From contig CM075941.1 of NCBI GenBank assembly GCA_038030265.1, forward strand, positions 41,478,164 to 41,542,163: DNA of 64,000 nt. The letters are read 5' to 3'. The notes below the pieces were generated by a model that searched no databases, was not told the origin of the DNA, and was given only the letters and a program-made list of their open reading frames with translations. The translations under genes were made by a program, and so were the position numbers. Position 1 is the first letter of the stretch, and each line of letters opens with the position of its first letter. Origin of the DNA: Corythucha ciliata. Taxonomy: Eukaryota; Arthropoda; Insecta; Hemiptera; Tingidae. Positions 55,941-64,000 of the stretch are shown here, one piece after another.

Positions 55941-57525
55941 AATAACTAATCTATCTAATGGACCTGGAATTATTCCAATTAAAATTCAAAATTCATACAT
56001 CCTAAAAGATTATTTTACTTATGTTCATGCCATTAATTTAACCTTGATTCAAGAAGAATTAAATTCCATTCTCAATTCACTTGACCATGTTTTGTATGAT
56101 AATTCAATCAAAAATTCTTATGTAGAATCATTAAAAGCTCAAACGATGGCCACTCAGCATAGTTTAATAAAGTCCCATTTAGAATATGCCCAAAATAAAT
56201 TAGATCATGTTTTCTCCAACTCTGTGTATTCCAATAGACCTAAAAGAGGCCTAATTAATGCTCTTGGTTCTGCTATATCATGGTTGACCGATAACATGGA
56301 TGCCAACGATAAAAAACGCTATGACGAAGTAATCCATAAGTTAGAAATAAATAAATATCATTTAGAGCATAACGTTGAAAACCAGTTATCTGTCAATGAA
56401 AAACTTATTGACGCTTTTAACAAAGATCTATTAGTCATAAGAAACAATAACGCTAAAATCAAGAAAATTGTAGATAGTAATATTAGTAGCGTAATTGAAA
56501 ATAACCAGCATTTTATGATAATATATGTAACAATTGCCTTACTAACACTTAGGATTAATGATATCGACTCCTCACTTGAATTTTGCAAGCGTAATATTAT
56601 TCATGAAAGTATAATCTCAAAAAAGGAATTAGCACGCATCTCAGATGACAACCCTAGAAATAAAATCATATCTAAATCGCCCGAAATTCTCTGGCAAACC
56701 GGTAAAGTTCATTGTTCATTGACTCCCACTCATTTGTACTACTTTGTCCAATTACCCCTAGACGTCCCGTTGACGGAAACTTATTTTCTTCTTTCTTATC
56801 CGATAGCCGAATCAGAATCAAATGTAAAAATTACGGTAGTTCATCCCCCTTTAGTGCTTAAGCAAGACCAATTACTTACAGGAAGCTGTGACTTAATCTT
56901 AGATTATTTTTACTGTTCCAATGTGACACAAGTTCATAACCCTTGTATAGATAGCCTAGTGAAGACCAATAATAATAATGCATGTGTATCTTATGTTACA
57001 CCTCGTCCTAAACCTTTTGTGAAATTTGTACCAATAATTAACCAATACCTTGTTTATGATACCCCATTATTATATGCTCACAATAATCTCTCCAATTTTA
57101 CAATTAATGTCAAGAAAACTGCTCTCCTACAATTTAGTGCCAACGAAACGTTAATCAATGCTGAAACAATTTATAAATATTATGAAACTTTCCCAATCGC
57201 TCTTGAAAACTTCCCAATGCATTCTACATTTTTAAACCTCAGTTTTGATGAAGTTCATAAATTAAACGTACTCATGACACCCCTTGAAGAACTAGAAGAA
57301 AATTACTCTACTTTTGACCATGTGCCAATCTTATACTCCTTTTGTATTCTGTCCCTTTGTGTTATATCACTTTTGCTAATTCATAAATTCCAACCCTTCA
57401 ATTTCAATTGTCTAAAAAGAAAAGTAAATGAACCCATTGAAGTAAACAAAACAATTGAAGTAAATTTGCCTGAAACTAATCATGCTCAATCACCCCCAAA
57501 ATTTTGTGTACCCAGTATATTTTGA
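55873..57525 (+). CDS. Errantivirus envelope protein, frame intact
   Basis: An uninterrupted 550-residue frame; an in-frame ATG at 55789 would add 28 residues, but the chosen ATG opens a signal-peptide-like hydrophobic start. Family features: a furin-type RPKR site about 100 residues in, then a Gly/Ala-rich fusion-peptide-like stretch. A long helical region, a Cys-containing mid-section and a hydrophobic transmembrane segment near residue 505 follow, with a short basic tail. This is the layout of gypsy/errantivirus envelopes related to baculovirus F proteins. In the family it is expressed from a spliced RNA. The frame overlaps the end of pol. An intact env behind a wrecked pol is unusual. Whether it is expressed is unknown. 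Confidence 0.82.
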   Translation: MKNPFKILLMILLLDQDPAHAYKITNLSNGPGIIPIKIQNSYILKDYFTYVHAINLTLIQEELNSILNSLDHVLYDNSIKNSYVESLKAQTMATQHSLIKSHLEYAQNKLDHVFSNSVYSNRPKRGLINALGSAISWLTDNMDANDKKRYDEVIHKLEINKYHLEHNVENQLSVNEKLIDAFNKDLLVIRNNNAKIKKIVDSNISSVIENNQHFMIIYVTIALLTLRINDIDSSLEFCKRNIIHESIISKKELARISDDNPRNKIISKSPEILWQTGKVHCSLTPTHLYYFVQLPLDVPLTETYFLLSYPIAESESNVKITVVHPPLVLKQDQLLTGSCDLILDYFYCSNVTQVHNPCIDSLVKTNNNNACVSYVTPRPKPFVKFVPIINQYLVYDTPLLYAHNNLSNFTINVKKTALLQFSANETLINAETIYKYYETFPIALENFPMHSTFLNLSFDEVHKLNVLMTPLEELEENYSTFDHVPILYSFCILSLCVISLLLIHKFQPFNFNCLKRKVNEPIEVNKTIEVNLPETNHAQSPPKFCVPSIF

Positions 57526-57545
57526 CATGTGGAACTGCCAAACTT

Positions 57546-57756
57546 AAGGAGGGAGGAGTTATAGAGCAATAATCCCGTATTTCTATATAACCCTAGATCC
57601 CTGCGAAATGCAGACTCTTCAATTTTGTACTGGAATAAATAGTCTAGGAAAGTAGAAAGACAGTCAGTCGATTGGTGTAACGCGTAGAGATAACTTGTGC
57701 GGAAAAATAAAATAAAGTTTTTTAAAAACCATTTTTGTCGTTCGGACCATTTAACT
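57546..57756 (+). repeat. Polypurine tract and 3' LTR of the errantivirus
   Basis: The tract AAGGAGGGAGG (57546-57556) is directly followed by AGTTATAG at 57557. The LTR runs to TAACT at 57756, so its ends AGTTA/TAACT are inverted repeats, as in gypsy-group LTRs. Within its 200 bases are CTATATAA near 57583 and AATAAAATAAA near 57706. No 5' LTR partner is in the window. Confidence 0.78.
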
Positions 57757-58249
57757 TACGTACCGAATATAATGCTTCTAGAATCAACTGGTGAATTATA
57801 GTGATTTTTTGACCATTTAACCCCTATTCCCCCCCCACCTTGACCGATTTCGCCCAAATGCAACACCGACCGGGGTCATGACTACTGATTTTTGTGCCAA
57901 AGCGCGTTCCCCTAGATTGATTTCTTCGAGAGTTATCGTGCTAACAAGACCACACACTTACTTCCACCCCGGGAGCAACCCCCCCTCCCCTTCGACTTTT
58001 TCAAAAAATTAAAATGGGAATCAAAGGCTACTCTAACATGGAATATACGTACCGAATATGATGCTTCTAGAATCAACTGATGATTTATAGTGATTTTTTG
58101 ACCATTTCAACCCCTATTTCCCCCCCCCCCTCCACCTCGACCGATTTGGCCCAAATGCAATACCGACCGGGGTCTTGTGACTACTGATTTTTGTGCCAAA
58201 GCGCGTTCCGCTAAACTAATTTCTTCGAGAGTTATCGTGCTAACAAGAA
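57757..58249 (+). repeat. Two-copy tandem repeat, period about 289 bases
   Basis: 57758-57949 and 58047-58248 are homologous along their length. Both share ACGTACCGAATAT, GATGCTTCTAGAATCAACTG (first copy has AATGC), a poly-C run, CCGACCGGGGTC and GTTATCGTGCTAACAAGA. The errantivirus LTR abuts the start of copy 1. Confidence 0.8.
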
Positions 58250-58801
58250 AACGGCCATAATATTATAAATAAACCAATAAATATATACAGGGTGAATTTT
58301 TGGTAGTGTTGCAAAAAATTAGGGTGAAACTACATGGAAAATGGAATTAGACGCGACCTTCCCGGACGTTATATGTTGCACCGTTCAGGAGATATGATTT
58401 TTTGAGTGATTTCCGTTGAAATTCTTATTTTTTGGCAGAAACTCTCGATTTCACAGCTGTCACTCCATTAAAATTTTGAAATGACCATACACTTTGAAAG
58501 CTAGGAAAATTATCTCTCAGAACGAACTTCGGGCTTCTTTGACTAAAAGTACTAGAAACCCTCTTTTTCTTCGCTCAAAGTTCAAGGTTTCTGGTGGTAT
58601 TTTTTGGACGGGTTTTAAAAAAATTTCCCCCTCCCACCGAATTTGCGTTTCGAATCTGCAAGTTATCAAAAAAACTTGCGTATTAATTAAGCTTTCTAAT
58701 GACCCCCAAACTTCTTGGAACAGCCGTCTGTAACGCCCTAAAACATAGCCCGGATCACCGAAAATCGTGATTTTTTAGAAGCAAATGTATCCCGAAAGCA
58801 A

Positions 58802-58956
58802 ACGTTTAAAGTGAGGATTTATGATAAAACTGCTAGGCGGAAAGATTGATTCTAGTTTTCGATTGGCACGATTCAGAGATACAATGAACATCGAATCGAA
58901 AACTAAGATAGTCTTGCCGCCTAGTAGTTTTTTCATACAGTCCTTACTTTAAACGT
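58802..58956. repeat. Palindrome 1 inside the loop
   Basis: ACGTTTAAAGTGAGGA at the left is mirrored by TCCTTACTTTAAACGT at the right. The arms include AAAACTGCTAGGCGG and CCGCCTAGTAGTTTT. About 155 bases. Confidence 0.8.
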
Positions 58957-59013
58957 CGGCATTCAGTGATGAACGCGTATTACGTTGGGGGTTAGAACCA
59001 CCGGTGAATCAAT

Positions 59014-59210
59014 AAAATTGCACCGAGGGTAAGGTCCAGTCTCCAATTCAACCGTTCAGACCATCAGCTATCAAATTTACTTGGTTCTGGTCCCATCAGC
59101 TGCATGTTGCCCGACTTCTGGCCGTCCAGGCGAGACCAGGACCAAATAGCTCTTCCTGCCTAAGGGTATAAGTCGAAACGGAGACTGGACCGTAACCTCA
59201 GTGCAATTTT
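59014..59210. repeat. Palindrome 2 inside the loop
   Basis: AAAATTGCACCGAGGGTAAG is mirrored by its near complement ending GTGCAATTTT. The arms also include GGTCCAGTCTCC and GGAGACTGGACC. About 197 bases, unrelated in sequence to palindrome 1. Confidence 0.8.
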
Positions 59211-59733
59211 CACATTTCGCTTTCAAGGTACAATATCTTTCTGAAATCACGATTTTCGATTGTCCGGGCTATGTTTTAGGGCGTTACAGACAACTAATTC
59301 AAAACGTTGAGGGGTCATTAGAAAGCTTATTTGTTAAGCAAGTTTTTGTGATAACTTGCAGGTTAAAAAAGTAATTCCAGTGGGAGGGGGAAATTTTAAA
59401 AAACCGGCCCAAAAAAAATACCACCAGAAACCTTGTACTTCAAGCAAAGAAAAAGAGGGTTTCTAGTACTTTTTGACAAAAAATCATGAAGTCCATTTTG
59501 AGAGATAATTCTCCTAGCTTTCAAAATGTATGGCCATTTCAAAATTTTAATGGAGTGACAGCTGTGAAATCGAGAGTTTCTGCCAAAAAATAAGAATTTC
59601 AACGGAAATCACTCAAAAAATCATATCTCCTGAACGGTGCAACATATAACGTCCGGGAAGGTCGCGTTTAATTCCATTTTTCATGAAGTTTCACCCGAAT
59701 TTTTTTGCAACACCACCAAAAATTCACCCTGTA

Positions 59734-60132
59734 TACATATAGAAATATAGATAGATATATGTATATGAATTCCGGAGACCACTGAATTCGTGTTCTAGAG
59801 GTCCTGAAACATGAAAAAAACATACCATGACCCATGTTTGCCACCATCACGACGAGACCAATAGTGCATTTTGACATAAATGAAATGCACTAAAACATAC
59901 TTTCTGTAACCTTGAGGGAGTTGTTGGACAAGTAGGGTAGCTACGATAGTGAAGTTAGAGGGGGGCTGGTAGCATCTCGAGTCCAACGAATAATTGTATA
60001 GAATCCACCTTTTCAAACTAACCGCAGCACAGCGCCACGAGGTGGAATCCTCATTTCAACGAAAATAAAATTGCTATTAATTAGGAATAAGTTCTTAAAA
60101 CAATACGAAAGTGTTGATGACTAAGTTTTAAA
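59734..60132. other. Unassigned sequence before the assembly gap
   Basis: About 400 bases with no domain, splice-consistent frame or repeat structure I can support. A short ATATAG-type simple repeat is at 59735-59765. Confidence 0.4.
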
Positions 60133-60632
60133 NNNNNNNNNNNNNNNNNNNNNNNNNNNNNNNNNNNNNNNNNNNNNNNNNNNNNNNNNNNNNNNNNNNN
60201 NNNNNNNNNNNNNNNNNNNNNNNNNNNNNNNNNNNNNNNNNNNNNNNNNNNNNNNNNNNNNNNNNNNNNNNNNNNNNNNNNNNNNNNNNNNNNNNNNNNN
60301 NNNNNNNNNNNNNNNNNNNNNNNNNNNNNNNNNNNNNNNNNNNNNNNNNNNNNNNNNNNNNNNNNNNNNNNNNNNNNNNNNNNNNNNNNNNNNNNNNNNN
60401 NNNNNNNNNNNNNNNNNNNNNNNNNNNNNNNNNNNNNNNNNNNNNNNNNNNNNNNNNNNNNNNNNNNNNNNNNNNNNNNNNNNNNNNNNNNNNNNNNNNN
60501 NNNNNNNNNNNNNNNNNNNNNNNNNNNNNNNNNNNNNNNNNNNNNNNNNNNNNNNNNNNNNNNNNNNNNNNNNNNNNNNNNNNNNNNNNNNNNNNNNNNN
60601 NNNNNNNNNNNNNNNNNNNNNNNNNNNNNNNN
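60133..60632. other. Assembly gap, 500 N
   Basis: Exactly 500 unknown bases. The round number suggests a placeholder, so the true distance between 60132 and the satellite is unknown. Confidence 1.
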
Positions 60633-63600
60633 ATATACCAGCACCATCTACCAGCACCATCTACCAGCACCATCTACCAGCACCATCTACCAGCACCATC
60701 TACCAGCACCATCTACCAGCACCATCTACCAGCACCATCTACCAGCACCATCTACCAGCACCATCTACCAGCACCATCTACCAGCACCATCTACCAGCAC
60801 CATCTACCAGCACCATCTACCAGCACCATCTACCAGCACCATCTACCAGCACCATCTACCAGCACCATCTACCAGCACCATCTACCAGCACCATCTACCA
60901 GCACCATCTACCAGCACCATCTACCAGCACCATCTACCAGCACCATCTACCAGCACCATCTACCAGCACCATCTACCAGCACCATCTACCAGCACCATCT
61001 ACCAGCACCATCTACCAGCACCATCTACCAGCACCATCTACCAGCACCATCTACCAGCACCATCTACCAGCACCATCTACCAGCACCATCTACCAGCACC
61101 ATCTACCAGCACCATCTACCAGCACCATCTACCAGCACCATCTACCAGCACCATCTACCAGCACCATCTACCAGCACCATCTACCAGCACCATCTACCAG
61201 CACCATCTACCAGCACCATCTACCAGCACCATCTACCAGCACCATCTACCAGCACCATCTACCAGCACCATCTACCAGCACCATCTACCAGCACCATCTA
61301 CCAGCACCATCTACCAGCACCATCTACCAGCACCATCTACCAGCACCATCTACCAGCACCATCTACCAGCACCATCTACCAGCACCATCTACCAGCACCA
61401 TCTACCAGCACCATCTACCAGCACCATCTACCAGCACCATCTACCAGCACCATCTACCAGCACCATCTACCAGCACCATCTACCAGCACCATCTACCAGC
61501 ACCATCTACCAGCACCATCTACCAGCACCATCTACCAGCACCATCTACCAGCACCATCTACCAGCACCATCTACCAGCACCATCTACCAGCACCATCTAC
61601 CAGCACCATCTACCAGCACCATCTACCAGCACCATCTACCAGCACCATCTACCAGCACCATCTACCAGCACCATCTACCAGCACCATCTACCAGCACCAT
61701 CTACCAGCACCATCTACCAGCACCATCTACCAGCACCATCTACCAGCACCATCTACCAGCACCATCTACCAGCACCATCTACCAGCACCATCTACCAGCA
61801 CCATCTACCAGCACCATCTACCAGCACCATCTACCAGCACCATCTACCAGCACCATCTACCAGCACCATCTACCAGCACCATCTACCAGCACCATCTACC
61901 AGCACCATCTACCAGCACCATCTACCAGCACCATCTACCAGCACCATCTACCAGCACCATCTACCAGCACCATCTACCAGCACCATCTACCAGCACCATC
62001 TACCAGCACCATCTACCAGCACCATCTACCAGCACCATCTACCAGCACCATCTACCAGCACCATCTACCAGCACCATCTACCAGCACCATCTACCAGCAC
62101 CATCTACCAGCACCATCTACCAGCACCATCTACCAGCACCATCTACCAGCACCATCTACCAGCACCATCTACCAGCACCATCTACCAGCACCATCTACCA
62201 GCACCATCTACCAGCACCATCTACCAGCACCATCTACCAGCACCATCTACCAGCACCATCTACCAGCACCATCTACCAGCACCATCTACCAGCACCATCT
62301 ACCAGCACCATCTACCAGCACCATCTACCAGCACCATCTACCAGCACCATCTACCAGCACCATCTACCAGCACCATCTACCAGCACCATCTACCAGCACC
62401 ATCTACCAGCACCATCTACCAGCACCATCTACCAGCACCATCTACCAGCACCATCTACCAGCACCATCTACCAGCACCATCTACCAGCACCATCTACCAG
62501 CACCATCTACCAGCACCATCTACCAGCACCATCTACCAGCACCATCTACCAGCACCATCTACCAGCACCATCTACCAGCACCATCTACCAGCACCATCTA
62601 CCAGCACCATCTACCAGCACCATCTACCAGCACCATCTACCAGCACCATCTACCAGCACCATCTACCAGCACCATCTACCAGCACCATCTACCAGCACCA
62701 TCTACCAGCACCATCTACCAGCACCATCTACCAGCACCATCTACCAGCACCATCTACCAGCACCATCTACCAGCACCATCTACCAGCACCATCTACCAGC
62801 ACCATCTACCAGCACCATCTACCAGCACCATCTACCAGCACCATCTACCAGCACCATCTACCAGCACCATCTACCAGCACCATCTACCAGCACCATCTAC
62901 CAGCACCATCTACCAGCACCATCTACCAGCACCATCTACCAGCACCATCTACCAGCACCATCTACCAGCACCATCTACCAGCACCATCTACCAGCACCAT
63001 CTACCAGCACCATCTACCAGCACCATCTACCAGCACCATCTACCAGCACCATCTACCAGCACCATCTACCAGCACCATCTACCAGCACCATCTACCAGCA
63101 CCATCTACCAGCACCATCTACCAGCACCATCTACCAGCACCATCTACCAGCACCATCTACCAGCACCATCTACCAGCACCATCTACCAGCACCATCTACC
63201 AGCACCATCTACCAGCACCATCTACCAGCACCATCTACCAGCACCATCTACCAGCACCATCTACCAGCACCATCTACCAGCACCATCTACCAGCACCATC
63301 TACCAGCACCATCTACCAGCACCATCTACCAGCACCATCTACCAGCACCATCTACCAGCACCATCTACCAGCACCATCTACCAGCACCATCTACCAGCAC
63401 CATCTACCAGCACCATCTACCAGCACCATCTACCAGCACCATCTACCAGCACCATCTACCAGCACCATCTACCAGCACCATCTACCAGCACCATCTACCA
63501 GCACCATCTACCAGCACCATCTACCAGCACCATCTACCAGCACCATCTACCAGCACCATCTACCAGCACCATCTACCAGCACCATCTACCAGCACCATCT

Positions 63601-64000
63601 ACCAGCACCATCTACCAGCACCATCTACCAGCACCATCTACCAGCACCATCTACCAGCACCATCTACCAGCACCATCTACCAGCACCATCTACCAGCACC
63701 ATCTACCAGCACCATCTACCAGCACCATCTACCAGCACCATCTACCAGCACCATCTACCAGCACCATCTACCAGCACCATCTACCAGCACCATCTACCAG
63801 CACCATCTACCAGCACCATCTACCAGCACCATCTACCAGCACCATCTACCAGCACCATCTACCAGCACCATCTACCAGCACCATCTACCAGCACCATCTA
63901 CCAGCACCATCTACCAGCACCATCTACCAGCACCATCTACCAGCACCATCTACCAGCACCATCTACCAGCACCATCTACCAGCACCATCTACCAGCACCA
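60633..64000 (+). repeat. 13-bp satellite (CACCATCTACCAG)n, runs off the window
   Basis: About 258 head-to-tail copies of CACCATCTACCAG with essentially no variation, except ATATACCA at the very first copy beside the gap. Because 13 is not a multiple of 3, all three plus-strand frames read the same 13-residue repeat and none contains a stop. There is no ATG on this strand, and the minus strand has a TAG every 39 bases. I treat it as non-coding. The right boundary is outside the window. Confidence 0.97.

Larger units (their letters stand above)
53395..57756 (+). mobile_element. Errantivirus (Ty3/gypsy with env), 5'-truncated
   Basis: Old endogenous copy of an arthropod errantivirus. Order is pre-RT region, RT (core deleted), RNase H, integrase, env, polypurine tract, 3' LTR. 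Gag, protease and the 5' LTR are absent from the window. Coding sequence is AT-rich, unlike its neighbours. The 3' LTR ends at TAACT, 57756, and the next bases TACG could be the target duplication, since the homologous repeat copy at 58047 shows the uninterrupted context. Confidence 0.88.
58286..59733. mobile_element. 1.45-kb palindromic element, TACAGGGTG ends
   Basis: The left arm 58286 to about 58775 and the right arm about 59244-59733 are inverted copies over nearly 490 bases. The ends are TACAGGGTGAATTTTTGGT and its complement, with TA flanks. They share TACAGGGTG with the element 21391-25010. The loop contains two further palindromes, listed separately. There is no transposase frame. 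Confidence 0.85.

Noticed and set aside
60081..60673. Long minus-strand frames across the N gap
   Set aside because: They consist almost wholly of unknown bases; frames through N are artefacts.
60633..64000. CRISPR-like regular repeat
   Set aside because: The unit is 13 bases with no spacers, no cas genes and a eukaryotic context; it is a satellite.

Overview
This is a eukaryotic, almost certainly arthropod, nuclear contig. The evidence is spliced genes with many short (about 45-90 base) GT-AG introns, a MADF-BESS protein (a family expanded in arthropods), a Drosophila-hemipterous-type MKK7, a Ty3/gypsy errantivirus with an envelope gene, and very dense DNA-transposon debris. I cannot name the species.

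Host genes, left to right: a MADF-BESS DNA-binding protein (+, 795-1673); mitochondrial cysteinyl-tRNA synthetase CARS2 (+, 3139-5678); an unrecognised 95-residue single-pass membrane protein (-, 5857-6269); MKK7/hemipterous (-, 8534-25518, 12 exons, first intron about 14 kb); SRP54 (+, 26178-31069, 9 exons, first intron 2.9 kb), head-to-head with MKK7 across 659 bases; ATP synthase subunit b (-, 37625-38637); WDR83 (+, 39164-40407), head-to-head with subunit b; VTA1 (-, 40656-41619, 5' exon not found), tail-to-tail with WDR83; and DAPIT/ATP5MK (-, 45122-45418). These are conserved housekeeping or signalling genes. Splice phases were checked by hand, and every multi-exon model joins in frame.

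Mobile DNA fills the rest. The MKK7 intron holds a decayed Ty3/gypsy element, a foldback hAT element made of GTATCGATAC motifs, and a 3.6-kb palindrome with a second hAT inside one arm. Four insertions have 8-bp target-site duplications (TSDs) at 7/8 or 8/8 identity: 19450-20838, 23185-24564, 34635-36093 and 36235-37151. A degenerate tandem repeat of about 30 bases, with core AATTAGCGCTTTTTCTCAA, recurs in at least five places, several of them bounded by CAG[G/T]GGCG hAT ends. At 50193-52484 sits a full-length Ginger-type DNA transposon with TGT...ACA ends, a TAAG target duplication, a gypsy-like integrase and a cysteine-rich C-terminus. From 53395 to 57756 lies an errantivirus with broken pol, an intact envelope frame and its 3' LTR. 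The right edge has a 1.45-kb palindrome enclosing two further palindromes, a 500-N assembly gap and more than 3.3 kb of a 13-bp satellite that runs off the window.

I found no tRNA, rRNA or CRISPR array. The most promising undescribed material is the hAT/30-bp-repeat association, the Ginger copy with its subterminal palindromes, the nested palindromes, and the GGACAAATTGGTGGG inverted array at 49747-50032. Host gene calls rest on recognised family motifs and reading-frame continuity. Transposon calls rest on termini, target duplications and domain motifs seen by eye. No database search was possible.
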